Source of the DNA: Prevotella sp.
GTDB taxonomy: Bacteria; Bacteroidota; Bacteroidia; Bacteroidales; Bacteroidaceae
Direction: 5' to 3'
Assembly (NCBI GenBank): GCA_017651265.1
Contig: JAGCDO010000066.1
Span: 62,001 to 126,000, forward strand
DNA length: 64,000 nt
The notes beneath the pieces were generated by a model. The model did no database searches. It worked only from the letters and a program-made list of their open reading frames with translations, and had not been told where the DNA came from. Made by a program: the position numbers and the translations under genes. Shown piece by piece: positions 42,301 through 50,579 of this stretch (positions are counted from its first letter, which is position 1; the number at the start of each line of letters is the position of its first letter).

Positions 42301-42662
42301 CAGAAATGCTCGATGCAGCACGTCTTTTGGTAGACCATGGCTACAGTCTGTATGCCACTGGCGGCACATCTAAATATCTCTCCGACAATGGTGTGGCCAA
42401 TACATTGGTACACTGGCCGTCGGAAGCCGACCAGCAGCCGCAGGCGTTGGATCTGCTCCATCAGCACCAGATCGAGATGGTGGTAAACATCCCCAAGGAT
42501 CTCACCACGCATGAGCTCACCAATGGCTATAAGATCCGTCGTGCAGCCATCGACCTGAATGTGCCCCTCATCACCAACAGTCGTTTGGCCAGCGCTTTCA
42601 TCCAAGCCTTCTGCACCGTGAAGCTCGATGAAATCGGCATTAAGTCGTGGGCTGAGTATTAA
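39393..42662 (+). CDS. carB: Carbamoyl-phosphate synthase large subunit
   Basis: 1089 aa with duplicated ATP-grasp halves. The first synthetase begins VLLLGSGALKIGEAGEFDYSG and the second near residue 570 with IVLGSGAYRIGSSVEFDWCG. A C-terminal MGS-like allosteric domain (about 965-1089) has LLSTGG-type and YATGGTSKYL motifs. It performs bicarbonate phosphorylation, carbamate formation and carbamate phosphorylation. Slightly longer than E. coli CarB (1073 aa). Followed by a clean terminator. Confidence 0.97.
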   Translation: MKDNSIKKVLLLGSGALKIGEAGEFDYSGSQALKALREEGIETVLINPNIATVQTSEGVADQIYFLPVQPYFVERVIQKERPDGILLAFGGQTALNCGVALDQSGVLKKYGVRVLGTPVKAIMDTEDRELFVERLNEIDVKTIKSTACENVEQARKAAAELGYPVIIRAAYALGGLGSGFCDNEEELNKLAEKAFSFSPQVLVEKSLKGWKEIEYEVVRDRFDNCITVCNMENFDPLGIHTGESIVIAPSQTLTNKEYHKLRALAIKIVRHIGIVGECNVQYAFDPASEDYRVIEVNARLSRSSALASKATGYPLAFVAAKLGMGYGLFELNNSVTKTTSAFFEPALDYVVCKIPRWDLSKFHGVDKELGSSMKSVGEVMAIGRTFEEAIQKGLRMIGQGMHGFVANKELNIKDIDSALREPTDKRIFIISKAMHRGYTIDQIHELTKIDKWFLQKLQHIVDIDQELHGKTGDKLTPELLLKAKIYGFTDFQIARASGLEDEVKNMHKASMMIRQRRKQLGIEPVVKQIDTLAAEYPAHTNYLYLTYQGLSLQGDSDETAHIGAHPHDIAYEQDHQSVIVLGSGAYRIGSSVEFDWCGVQALNTIRQQGYRSVMINYNPETVSTDYDMCDRLYFDELTFERVMDIIELETPHGVIVSTGGQIPNNLAMWLDEQKVPILGTSANDIDHAEDRAKFSSMLSRNGINQPAWRALTSMEDINEFINEVGFPVLVRPSYVLSGAAMNVCSNSEELERFLKLAANVSEDHPVVVSRFIENAKEIEMDAVARDGEIIVYAISEHIEFAGVHSGDATIQFPPQKLYVETVRRIKRITRQIAKELHISGPFNIQFMARDNDIMVIECNLRASRSFPFVSKVLKINMIDIATRVMLGLPVEKPNKNLFDLDYVGIKASQFSFNRLQKADPVLGVDMSSTGEVGCLGDNTSTALLKSMLAVGHRIPKKNILLSTGGAKQKAEMLDAARLLVDHGYSLYATGGTSKYLSDNGVANTLVHWPSEADQQPQALDLLHQHQIEMVVNIPKDLTTHELTNGYKIRRAAIDLNVPLITNSRLASAFIQAFCTVKLDEIGIKSWAEY

Positions 42663-42668
42663 TATAAA

Positions 42669-42708
42669 GATGGTACACAAGTTTGACGAAACATGCTTGT
42701 GTACCATC
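42669..42708 (+). terminator. Terminator hairpin of carAB
   Basis: Perfect 13-bp stem GATGGTACACAAG (42669-42681) with CTTGTGTACCATC (42696-42708), 14-base loop, followed by GTTTATC. The T-run is weak, but the stem is long. Confidence 0.7.
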
Positions 42709-42763
42709 GTTTATCACCTTTTTCATAGAGTACCAAAGCTTGGAACGGAGTGTTTCTGCCTTT

Positions 42764-42834
42764 GGCACTATCAGTGCCCGACGTTGGCACTCACTGTGCC
42801 AAGCCATGGCACTTTATTTGGCACATGTTGTGCC
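42764..42834. repeat. Phased half-sites GGCAC/GTGCC
   Basis: Half-sites at 42764 (GGCAC), 42774 (GTGCC), 42786 (GGCAC), 42796 (GTGCC), 42808 (GGCAC), 42820 (GGCAC) and 42830 (GTGCC). Complete dyads GGCAC-N5-GTGCC start at 42764, 42786 and 42820; the first two are 22 bp apart. The array lies between the convergent ends of carB and the DUF6078 gene, the same setting and geometry as the TTCCC/GGGAA array at 20437. Confidence 0.9.
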
Positions 42835-42872
42835 AAGGGTCTTGGTACTGGATTTTAACTTTTATTATGGCT

Positions 42873-43319
42873 TTAGGAGAAGTCGATCACATTACGGTAG
42901 CCATCGAAGTGTAATTCGTCGGTGTAGCCGTACTGTGCAAACAGGTCGAGAATCCATTGCTGCTGTTCGGGAGTGAGCAATTTTTCTCCTCTGTGATATC
43001 GGTAATAACTCGTATGACTACCCAAATATTCTTTAATGGCATCACGCAACGGGGTGTAGTCAGCATGCTTTACGTCCTCAAACAATGACTTGAATCCCCA
43101 AGCAGCATGAATCATCCGTATTTGTTTGAACATACTGCACTTGTCGTCTTTCCTTGCAACAGGATAAACGGCTGCACCGTGATGAAGTGTTGAAGGAACA
43201 GTCTGACCTGCAGCAAAACGAAGGCAATTCGTTCTCAATGGACAGTCGGTGTGAAAGCAAAGCGGCCATAATGGCGGCACATCTGTAAAACTGATTTGAA
43301 TCTCTTCTATGTTCTTCAT
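42873..43319 (-). CDS. DUF6078-like protein of unknown function
   Basis: About 148 aa, cytoplasmic. Four conserved-looking cysteines in the N-terminal part (LCFHTDCPLRTNCLRF) could bind a metal. A helical C-terminal part has SHTSYYRYHRGEKLLTPEQQ, recalling a small DNA-binding or HTH-like segment. It resembles the DUF6078 family common in Prevotella and Bacteroides. The frame is open to 43433, but the promoter at 43354-43386 would start the transcript at about 43346, so the Met at 43319 (or less likely 43349) is the real start. Confidence 0.72.
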   Translation of the reverse strand: MKNIEEIQISFTDVPPLWPLCFHTDCPLRTNCLRFAAGQTVPSTLHHGAAVYPVARKDDKCSMFKQIRMIHAAWGFKSLFEDVKHADYTPLRDAIKEYLGSHTSYYRYHRGEKLLTPEQQQWILDLFAQYGYTDELHFDGYRNVIDFS

Positions 43320-43353
43320 GTTTTCAATAAATTGATGTATATTTTTCATACTG

Positions 43354-43386
43354 CAAAGGTACAAAAAAATGAGCAAAAATGCAAAA
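43354..43386 (-). promoter_or_regulatory. Promoter of the DUF6078 gene
   Basis: Minus strand: TTTTG (43382-43386), 20 bp, TACCTTTG (43354-43361). It decides the start codon of the gene. Confidence 0.72.
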
Positions 43387-43430
43387 GGAAAGTATACTTT
43401 TCTTTTTGACGTTTTCTTTTTTTTTGCCAA

Positions 43431-43680
43431 CATCTAACCCAAATCTCTTGAAACAACGATATACAGTGGTCTTGACGTGGGTTAGATGTTGTTCAAACAT
43501 CTAACCCACATCTAACCCACATATCCCGTTCATATCCCGTTCATATCTCGTGAATTATGATATGTAAATGGGTTAGATTTAGGTTAGATGTAGGTTAGAT
43601 GTACGGGATATGTTTAAGCAACATCTAACCCATCTCAAACACTTTGTAGTAGGGCGTTTCAGGCATATCGGGTTAGATGT
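43431..43680. repeat. Island of the word ACATCTAACCC in both orientations
   Basis: The stretch has no gene. A perfect 14-bp inverted repeat lies at 43477-43490 / 43496-43509 (GTGGGTTAGATGTT, five-base loop). Further copies of CATCTAACCC lie at 43431, 43510 and 43622, and reverse copies between about 43570 and 43680. Two 11-bp tandem runs are nested inside: ATATCCCGTTC (from 43521, nearly three copies) and GGTTAGATGTA-type (about 43570-43602, three copies). Symmetry and helical phasing resemble the island at 1596-2032. Confidence 0.88.
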
Positions 43681-43699
43681 TGCCCCTTTTTTGAATCTT

Positions 43700-43967
43700 T
43701 CCTTTTGCATTTTGCTTATTTGTACCTCTGACTTCATCGAAGGTACTTGAACTAGACAAAGCAATTAAAAATAGTGATTTTCTTTGCTTTGTGCTCGTTT
43801 ATTCGTACCTTTAACTACGTTTAAGGTACTTCCGTTCGGAAAAACTCAAAATACTTTTGGTTTTTCGCTCACTTATCCGTACCTTTGACTTCGTCGAAGG
43901 TACTTTCACTCGGAAATAAAAATAAATGTTATTTATTTTGTATTTCGCTCGTTTATCCGTACCTTTG
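43700..43967 (+). repeat. Tandem promoter-like modules ending in the metY promoter
   Basis: Four related modules carry a TTTTGC/TTTCGCTC start, a CGTTTATCCG-like spacer and GTACCTTTGAC, at about 43703, 43790, 43862 and 43936. The first three continue into a hairpin (GTACCTTTGAC-TTC-GTCGAAGGTAC type). The last is the real metY promoter: TTTG 43937-43940, 19 bp, TACCTTTG 43960-43967. The upstream copies keep a -7-like TACCTTTR and may act as extra promoters or decoys. Confidence 0.8.
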
Positions 43968-43991
43968 CACAAATTTATTAGAATTGGGATT

Positions 43992-45275
43992 ATGGACAAG
44001 AAACTAAGGATGGCCTCGCTGTGTGTGCAGGCTGGATACAAGGCGAAGAACGGTGAGCCGATTGAACTGCCGATTATTCAGAGTACGACATTTAAGTATG
44101 ACGACTCTGACGAGATGGCGCAGTTGTTCGACCTGAAGAAAGAAGGCTATTTCTATACCCGTTTGCAGAACCCTACCAACGATGCTGTGGCAGCCAAGAT
44201 CGCTGCTTTGGAAGGAGGCGTGGGCTGCGTGCTAACCAGTAGCGGACAGGCTGCGAATTTCTATGCCGTGTTTAATATCTGCGAGGCTGGCGACCATATC
44301 GTTACATCGAACGAGATCTATGGCGGTACATTTAACCTCTTCGGCGTTACCTTGAAGAAGTTGGGAATTGAGTGTACGTTTATATCCCCAGACTCGACAG
44401 AGGAAGAATTGCAGGCTGCGTTCCGTCCGAATACGAAGCTGTTGTTTGGTGAGACCATCACCAATCCGGGTTGTGCCGTGCTCGACATTGAGAAATTCGC
44501 CCGAGTAGCCCATCGCAACGGTGTACCCTTGGTGATTGACAATACCTTCGCCACACCAGTTAACTGTCGTCCGTTTGAGTGGGGTGCTGATATCGTTACC
44601 CATTCCACCACGAAATACATGGACGGACTGGCCACGCAGGTGGGCGGAGCCGTGATAGACAGCGGTAACTTCGACTGGCTGGCACATGCCGAGAAATTCC
44701 CCGGACTGTGTACGCCTGATGAGTCGTACCACGGTCTGACATACGTCAAAGCCTTCGGAAAGATGGGCTATACCACCAAACTGGTGGCCCAGTTGATGCG
44801 CGACTTAGGTTCTATCCCCGCTCCGCAGAACTCGTTCCTGCTGAACATGGGCTTGCAAACCTTGCACCTGCGTATGGCTCAGCACTGTAAGAATGCACAG
44901 AAGGTGGCAGAGTTCCTGCACGACTGTCCTGAAGTGGCATGGGTGCATTACTGCGGACTGAAAGACGACAAGTATTACGAGCTTGGACAGAAATATCTTC
45001 CCAACGGTTCGTGTGGCGTGATTGCCTTCGGATTGAAAGGCGACCGTGAGAGAGCCATCAAATGGATGGACTCGCTGGAGATGATCAACATCGTTACCCA
45101 TGTGGCAGATGCCCGCACCTGCGTGCTCCATCCCGCTAGTCATACACACCGTCAGCTCAGCGACGAGCAGTTGCGAGAGGCTGGGGTAGCACCCGACCTG
45201 ATTCGTCTTTCGGTGGGTATTGAGGATGTGGAGGATATTCTGGACGATATCAAACAGGCATTACAAAAGCTATAA
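43992..45275 (+). CDS. metY: O-acetylhomoserine sulfhydrylase / aminocarboxypropyltransferase
   Basis: 427-aa PLP enzyme of the Cys/Met metabolism family that makes homocysteine from O-acetylhomoserine and sulfide. It carries RLQNPTNDAVAAKIAALEGG, VIDNTFATPV and the PLP lysine in HSTTKYMDG. Length above 420 residues favours the MetY type over MetB (about 390). The start is set by the promoter and Met at 43992; the frame is open further upstream only by chance. It heads a run of co-directional genes that includes metH, a later step of the same pathway. Confidence 0.92.
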   Translation: MDKKLRMASLCVQAGYKAKNGEPIELPIIQSTTFKYDDSDEMAQLFDLKKEGYFYTRLQNPTNDAVAAKIAALEGGVGCVLTSSGQAANFYAVFNICEAGDHIVTSNEIYGGTFNLFGVTLKKLGIECTFISPDSTEEELQAAFRPNTKLLFGETITNPGCAVLDIEKFARVAHRNGVPLVIDNTFATPVNCRPFEWGADIVTHSTTKYMDGLATQVGGAVIDSGNFDWLAHAEKFPGLCTPDESYHGLTYVKAFGKMGYTTKLVAQLMRDLGSIPAPQNSFLLNMGLQTLHLRMAQHCKNAQKVAEFLHDCPEVAWVHYCGLKDDKYYELGQKYLPNGSCGVIAFGLKGDRERAIKWMDSLEMINIVTHVADARTCVLHPASHTHRQLSDEQLREAGVAPDLIRLSVGIEDVEDILDDIKQALQKL

Positions 45276-45277
45276 TA

Positions 45278-45781
45278 ATGAAAGAGGTCGTAATCCAAGA
45301 CGCATTACTGCAACAGGCGGCAGAAGAGGGAATGGATGCCTTCATCAAGGTGTTCACCGATGCTATCTATGCTTCCATCGGCGGAGAGCTGAATGCAGAG
45401 ACCATGGCCGAGCTGAATGCCGACCAGATTACCTTGCTGGCCTACTGCATCCTGCGCGATGAGGTGATGGACGGTGGTTTCGTACAGCTGATACACAATG
45501 GCTACGGACCGTTCTTCTTCAGGAATCCCTTTGCCAAGATGATCAAGCAATGGGGGTTGAAGGACCTCTCAAAACTGGTGTATAACGTTGGAGGACTGTA
45601 TGGTAAGACGCACGAGGAGATAGAGAAGGACTGCACCGATGATGAGTTCATGGCGCTCTTCGAGCAGTTCCCGGCGTTTGATGATTACGACGATGAGTTC
45701 GTGGAGAACGAGGAAGAATGGACCGCTGAGGTTGCCCATTATATTGACGACCATATTGAACGGTTTGGAAGAATAGAATAG
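45278..45781 (+). CDS. DUF4375 (DMP19-like) protein
   Basis: 167 aa, acidic, no signal. The segment CILRDEVMDGGFVQLIHNGYGPFF and the following KMIKQWGLKDLS fit DUF4375, a family related to DMP19, a proposed DNA mimic that binds transcription factors. The C terminus is very acidic (FPAFDDYDDEFVENEEEW), in keeping with a mimic or a protein-binding role. It starts 2 bp after metY and ends 6 bp before smpB, so it belongs to that operon. Function is unproven. Confidence 0.8.
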   Translation: MKEVVIQDALLQQAAEEGMDAFIKVFTDAIYASIGGELNAETMAELNADQITLLAYCILRDEVMDGGFVQLIHNGYGPFFFRNPFAKMIKQWGLKDLSKLVYNVGGLYGKTHEEIEKDCTDDEFMALFEQFPAFDDYDDEFVENEEEWTAEVAHYIDDHIERFGRIE

Positions 45782-45787
45782 GATGAC

Positions 45788-46276
45788 ATGAACAAGGAAG
45801 AAGAATTGCTCAGGAAGAAAAGTCCGGTAAGTATCAAGAACAAGAAGGCTTCGTTTGAATACTTCTTCGTGGAGACCTACACTGCCGGCATCGTCCTTAC
45901 AGGCACTGAGATCAAGAGTATTCGCATGGGAAAGGCTTCCCTTGTGGATACCTATTGTCATATCATCAACGGAGAGATGTGGGTAAAAGGCATGAATATC
46001 AGTCCGTATTTCTACGGCTCATATAATAACCACGAGAGTAAGCGCGACAGGAAGCTGCTGCTGACCAAGCGCGAGATAAGGCATTTGGAGAACGCCACCA
46101 AGCAACCCGGTTACACCATAGTACCCACGTTGGTGTTTATCGACGATAAGGGTAGGGCGAAGGTGGATATAGCCCTCTGCCGTGGTAAGAAACAATACGA
46201 TAAGCGCGCCACGATGAAAGAGAAGGAGGACAGACGTGAGATGGATCGCGCGATGAAATCGGTGAATGTGAAATGA
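45788..46276 (+). CDS. smpB: SsrA-binding protein SmpB
   Basis: 162-aa partner of tmRNA in rescue of stalled ribosomes. Oligonucleotide-binding beta-barrel with [35 protein letters not shown] and [11 protein letters not shown]; basic C-terminal tail ([20 protein letters not shown]) that folds in the decoding centre. Slightly acidic-extended N terminus. It lies between the DUF4375 gene and metH with only 1 bp before metH. The tmRNA gene itself is not in this window. Confidence 0.96.
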   Translation: MNKEEELLRKKSPVSIKNKKASFEYFFVETYTAGIVLTGTEIKSIRMGKASLVDTYCHIINGEMWVKGMNISPYFYGSYNNHESKRDRKLLLTKREIRHLENATKQPGYTIVPTLVFIDDKGRAKVDIALCRGKKQYDKRATMKEKEDRREMDRAMKSVNVK

Positions 46277-46277
46277 C

Positions 46278-49061
46278 ATGAAGTCTATACAAGATTGTAT
46301 CAAGGAACGGATTCTGATTCTCGATGGTGCCATGGGTACCATGATTCAGACATACGGTCTTCAGGAAGATGATTTCTGGAGAGAAGACCTGCGCCAGTCG
46401 GTTTCTTCTCTTCCTCCTTTCCAGATGAAGGGAAACAACGATATCCTGAACCTCACCCGGCCTGACGTCATCGAGGATATCCACAGGAAATACCTGATGG
46501 CCGGTGCCGATTTGATTACCACGAACACGTTCAGCAGTCAGCGCATCAGCGAGACCGACTACCATATGGAGCCGTTTGCCCGTGAGATGGCTTATGAAGG
46601 GGCGCGCATTGCCCGTAAGGTGGCCGATGCTTTCTCTACGCCCGACAAGCCACGCTTTGTATGCGGCAGTATCGGTCCTACCACCAAGACCTGCTCCATG
46701 AGTGCCGACGTGAGTAATCCGGCAGCACGTGAGCTGACTTACGAGACCTTGTTCGCTGCTTATTGCGAGCAGGTAGAAGCCATGATGGAGGGCGGTGTTG
46801 ACGCGATCCTTATCGAGACCATCTTTGATACGCTGAATGCGAAGGTAGCTATCGATGCTACAATCCAGATGATGGAGAAGCATCAGCTGCAGCTGCCCAT
46901 CATGCTTTCGGCCACCGTGAGCGATCTGGCAGGACGAACCCTGAGCGGTCAGACCTTAGAGGCCTTCCTGGCCAGCATCTCTTCCTATCCTATATTCTCC
47001 GTCGGACTGAACTGTTCGTTCGGTGCCCGACAGATGAAGACCTATCTGAAAGAGCTGGCAAGGATAGCTCCTTATTATATCAGTGCTTATCCCAATGCCG
47101 GACTGCCTAACTCGATGGGTTTGTACGACGAGACAGCGGAGTCGATGGCACCGCAAATCGGCGAATTCATCGACGAAGGATTGGTGAACATCGTGGGTGG
47201 TTGCTGCGGTACTGACGACGGTTTCATCAGGAGATATGCCGAACTGGCAGTAGGAAAGAAACCGCATGTTCCTGTGGAACGCCCCAACGAACTGTGGCTC
47301 TCAGGACTGGAAAAGCTCGCCGTGAATACGTTCATCAATGTAGGTGAACGCTGTAATGTGGCGGGTAGTAGGAAATTCCTCCGACTCATCAAGGAGAAGA
47401 AATACGAAGAGGCCATGTCCATCGCCCGGAAACAGGTGGAGGATGGCGCCCTTGTGATAGACATCAACATGGATGACGGTCTGCTGGATGCCAAGACCGA
47501 GATGGTGAACTTCCTGAATATGATTGCTGCAGAGCCGGATATCGCCAAGGTGCCTGTGATGATCGACTCCAGTAAGTGGGAGGTGATTACAGCTGGTCTG
47601 CAGTGCGTACAGGGTAAGTGCATTGTGAATAGTATCTCCCTGAAGGAAGGGGAGGAGGTGTTCATCCAGCATGCCAAGGACGTGATGCGCTATGGGGCTG
47701 CCGTGGTGGTGATGTGCTTCGATGAAAAGGGACAGGCCACTAGCTATGAACGACGCATAGAGATCGCTGAACGGGCATATAGGATCCTTACCGAGAAGGT
47801 GGGCATGAACCCCTTGGACATCATTATCGACCCCAACGTACTGGCCATTGCTACGGGTATGGAGGAGCATGACAGCTATGCAGCCGACTTCATCAAGGCT
47901 ACAACATGGATACGTAAGAACCTACCTGGTGCACATGTCAGCGGTGGTGTGAGTAACCTGAGTTTCTCCTTCCGTGGAAACAACTATATCCGTGAGGCCC
48001 TGCATGCGGTATTCCTCTATCATAATATCCAGCAGGGAATGGACTTCGCCATCGTAAATCCCGCAACGAAAGTACTTTACAGCGATATTCCTCAAGAACA
48101 ACTACAACTGATGGAGGATGTCGTGTTGAACCGACGACAAGGGGCTTCGGATGATCTGGTGGAACTGGCAAACCGGTTGATGGCCGAGGCAGAGGAAAAA
48201 AAAAGTAATGTCCCGGCCGACGGTAACGGACTGAAACAACCGACTGAAAAAGAATCGTGGCGTTTGTTGTCTGTTGAAGAACGTCTTTCGCATGCGTTGA
48301 TCAAAGGTATTCCTGACTATCTGGAGGAAGATCTGAAGGAAGTGCTACAAGTATATCCACATCCCGTGGATATCATCGAGGGTCCGCTGATGAAGGGTAT
48401 GAACACCGTAGGTGAGCTGTTCGGTGCGGGAAAGATGTTCCTGCCACAGGTGGTGAAGACCGCCAGAACGATGAAACGGGCGGTTTCGGTACTTGAGCCT
48501 GCCATCGAGGCAGAGAACAAAGGGGGAGAGGCGCACAAGGCGGGAAAGATCCTCCTGGCAACCGTGAAGGGTGATGTGCATGATATCGGTAAGAACATCG
48601 TGGCTGTGGTCATGGCTTGTAACAACTATGAGGTGATTGACATGGGTGTGATGGTTCCTGCCGACCAGATTGTGAAGAAGGCCATCGAGGAAAAGGTCGA
48701 TCTCATCGGACTCAGCGGACTGATTACGCCGAGTCTGGAGGAGATGGTGAACGTGGCCAATGAGCTCACTAAGGCCGGACTGCAAACTCCTATCATGATA
48801 GGCGGCGCCACAACGAGTCAGCTGCATGTGGCCTTGAAGATCGCTCCTGTGTATGGCGGACCAGTGGTGTGGCTGAAGGATGCGTCACAGAACGCGCTCA
48901 TCGCTGCACGGTTCATGAACAGTAAGGAAGAGCAGAAGCTGGAAAAAGAGCTCAACGAGAAATATGAACAGCTGCGCGACGATTATAGGAAGGAGCAGGA
49001 AGAACTGCTGCCTATTGAAGAAGCGCGTAAGAATAAATTGAATCTGTTTGAAGAATCATGA
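46278..49061 (+). CDS. metH: Cobalamin-dependent methionine synthase lacking the reactivation domain
   Basis: 927 aa. Homocysteine-binding domain (about 1-320, [19 protein letters not shown] and zinc cysteines in GGCCGTDDG), methyltetrahydrofolate domain (about 340-600, [14 protein letters not shown]), helical cap (about 640-735) and cobalamin domain (about 740-880) with [10 protein letters not shown], whose His near 768 ligates cobalt. The E. coli enzyme is about 1227 aa; here the sequence ends just after the cobalamin domain, so the AdoMet-binding reactivation domain is absent. Reactivation must come from a separate protein or be dispensable in anaerobic cells. It overlaps the HAD gene by 4 bp. 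Confidence 0.96.
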   Translation: MKSIQDCIKERILILDGAMGTMIQTYGLQEDDFWREDLRQSVSSLPPFQMKGNNDILNLTRPDVIEDIHRKYLMAGADLITTNTFSSQRISETDYHMEPFAREMAYEGARIARKVADAFSTPDKPRFVCGSIGPTTKTCSMSADVSNPAARELTYETLFAAYCEQVEAMMEGGVDAILIETIFDTLNAKVAIDATIQMMEKHQLQLPIMLSATVSDLAGRTLSGQTLEAFLASISSYPIFSVGLNCSFGARQMKTYLKELARIAPYYISAYPNAGLPNSMGLYDETAESMAPQIGEFIDEGLVNIVGGCCGTDDGFIRRYAELAVGKKPHVPVERPNELWLSGLEKLAVNTFINVGERCNVAGSRKFLRLIKEKKYEEAMSIARKQVEDGALVIDINMDDGLLDAKTEMVNFLNMIAAEPDIAKVPVMIDSSKWEVITAGLQCVQGKCIVNSISLKEGEEVFIQHAKDVMRYGAAVVVMCFDEKGQATSYERRIEIAERAYRILTEKVGMNPLDIIIDPNVLAIATGMEEHDSYAADFIKATTWIRKNLPGAHVSGGVSNLSFSFRGNNYIREALHAVFLYHNIQQGMDFAIVNPATKVLYSDIPQEQLQLMEDVVLNRRQGASDDLVELANRLMAEAEEKKSNVPADGNGLKQPTEKESWRLLSVEERLSHALIKGIPDYLEEDLKEVLQVYPHPVDIIEGPLMKGMNTVGELFGAGKMFLPQVVKTARTMKRAVSVLEPAIEAENKGGEAHKAGKILLATVKGDVHDIGKNIVAVVMACNNYEVIDMGVMVPADQIVKKAIEEKVDLIGLSGLITPSLEEMVNVANELTKAGLQTPIMIGGATTSQLHVALKIAPVYGGPVVWLKDASQNALIAARFMNSKEEQKLEKELNEKYEQLRDDYRKEQEELLPIEEARKNKLNLFEES

Positions 49062-49678
49062 TAAAGAATATCTTGTTCGACTTAGGTGGCGTGATCATGA
49101 CACTCTCTCATCCGGATGGCGTGAAGCGATTCAAGGAGCTGGGCGTGAAGGATGCTGAGAAACAGCTGGATCCCTATACACAGACGGGTATCTTCGGCGA
49201 CCTTGAAGAAGGGAAGATTACGGCAGAGGAGTTCCGCCTGGCTCTCGGTGAAATGGTGGGTCGTGAGGTGTCCTTCGCTGAATGTAAGCATTGCTGGTTA
49301 GGCTATCGTGCAGACCTTCCCATGAGGAACCTTGAAGTGTTGAAAAAGCTGCGGAAAGAGGGCTACCGACTTATTCTGCTGTCGAATACGAATCCGTTCA
49401 TGATGGACTGGGCAGAGAGTGAGGAGTTCGATGGAATGGGACATTCTATTCATGATTATTTCGATGCGACGTATATGAGCTATCGGGTGAAGACATTGAA
49501 GCCTTCGGAGTATTTCTTCAGCTATGTGCTGGAGAAAGAGGGCATCAAACCCGAAGAGACCCTGTTCTTGGATGACGGTCCGAGGAACGTAGCCATGGCT
49601 GCCGAGATGGGTATCCATACCTTCTGTCCTGAGAACGGCAGTGATTGGACGGGTGAGATTTATAACTATCTGAAGTGA
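49058..49678 (+). CDS. HAD-superfamily phosphatase-like hydrolase
   Basis: 206 aa. Motif I is FDLGGVI (nucleophile Asp, second Asp replaced by Gly as in YihX-like HAD proteins), motif II is LLSNTNPF, the motif III Lys lies in KTLKPSEYFF and motif IV is LFLDDGPRN. An alpha-helical cap is inserted after motif I, so HAD subclass IA. Cytoplasmic, probably dephosphorylating a small sugar phosphate or similar metabolite. Translationally coupled to metH by the 4-bp overlap. Confidence 0.9.
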   Translation: MIKNILFDLGGVIMTLSHPDGVKRFKELGVKDAEKQLDPYTQTGIFGDLEEGKITAEEFRLALGEMVGREVSFAECKHCWLGYRADLPMRNLEVLKKLRKEGYRLILLSNTNPFMMDWAESEEFDGMGHSIHDYFDATYMSYRVKTLKPSEYFFSYVLEKEGIKPEETLFLDDGPRNVAMAAEMGIHTFCPENGSDWTGEIYNYLK

Positions 49679-49705
49679 ATCGACAGTATAATATAATATG
49701 AACGT

Positions 49706-50560
49706 ATGAAAAAGAGAAGATGGCATATGATTCCTGGTCAGCCGCTGACTGAGCTTGACAAGCAGGTGATGTACTGGGAAGGAAAAGGAAAACTGGTTCC
49801 TACAAGGGAACTGATCAAGACTGCTGAGCAGATTGAGGGAATTCGAAAGGCCGGTGTGGTGAATACAGGCGTTTTGGACGAGGTGGCTGCGAAGATCCAT
49901 GCGGGAATGAGTACGCTGGAAATCAATGAAATCGTACATAACTATACCATTGCGCATGGCGCCACTCCTGCTCCGCTGAACTACGAGGGATTCCCCAAGA
50001 GTGTCTGCACGAGTATCAACGAAGTGGTGTGCCACGGTATTCCCAAGGCTAGTGATATACTCGAAGAGGGGGATATCATCAATGTGGATTGTACCACCTG
50101 TCTGGATGGATATTATGCAGATGCCTCCAGGATGTTCATCATTGGTAAGACTACCCCAGAGAAGGAACAGCTGGTGCGGGTGGCCAAGGAGTGCTTGGAG
50201 ATTGGTGCCGAAGCCGCGAAGCCTTATTGCTTTGTAGGAGATATCGGTCATGCAATAGAGAAACATGCGAAGAAATACCACTACGGTATTGTGCGCGACC
50301 TATGCGGTCATGGTGTTGGAAACAAGTTCCATGAAGAACCGGATATCGTGCATTATGGCAAGAAGGGTACGGGTATGCTGCTCGTTCCTGGTATGGTATT
50401 TACCATAGAACCGATGGTGAACATGGGTACATGGCGCGTTTTCATCGATGCTGACGACCCGTACGGATGGGAGGTGATCAGCGAGGATGAGAAACCGAGT
50501 GCTCAATGGGAACATACGTTCCTGATGACCGAGCAGGGAGTTGAAGTACTTACGCACTAA
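49706..50560 (+). CDS. map: Methionine aminopeptidase, type I
   Basis: 284 aa, removes N-terminal Met from new proteins. The pita-bread metal ligands are present: INVDCTTCLDGYYADASRMF (two Asp), GHGVGNKFHEEP (His), FTIEPMVNMG (Glu) and the final Glu in WEHTFLMTEQGVE. About 35 N-terminal residues (WHMIPGQPLTELDKQVMYWE) precede the usual core and are typical of the Bacteroidota form; they lack a zinc finger. Lies 27 bp after the HAD gene. Confidence 0.95.
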   Translation: MKKRRWHMIPGQPLTELDKQVMYWEGKGKLVPTRELIKTAEQIEGIRKAGVVNTGVLDEVAAKIHAGMSTLEINEIVHNYTIAHGATPAPLNYEGFPKSVCTSINEVVCHGIPKASDILEEGDIINVDCTTCLDGYYADASRMFIIGKTTPEKEQLVRVAKECLEIGAEAAKPYCFVGDIGHAIEKHAKKYHYGIVRDLCGHGVGNKFHEEPDIVHYGKKGTGMLLVPGMVFTIEPMVNMGTWRVFIDADDPYGWEVISEDEKPSAQWEHTFLMTEQGVEVLTH

Positions 50561-50579
50561 TAAATAATTGAGAATTCCG

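Noticed and set aside
43434..43991. SAM or other methionine-linked riboswitch before metY
   Set aside because: The hairpins present are the repeated GTACCTT/AAGGTAC modules; no SAM-riboswitch core or cobalamin box was recognised.
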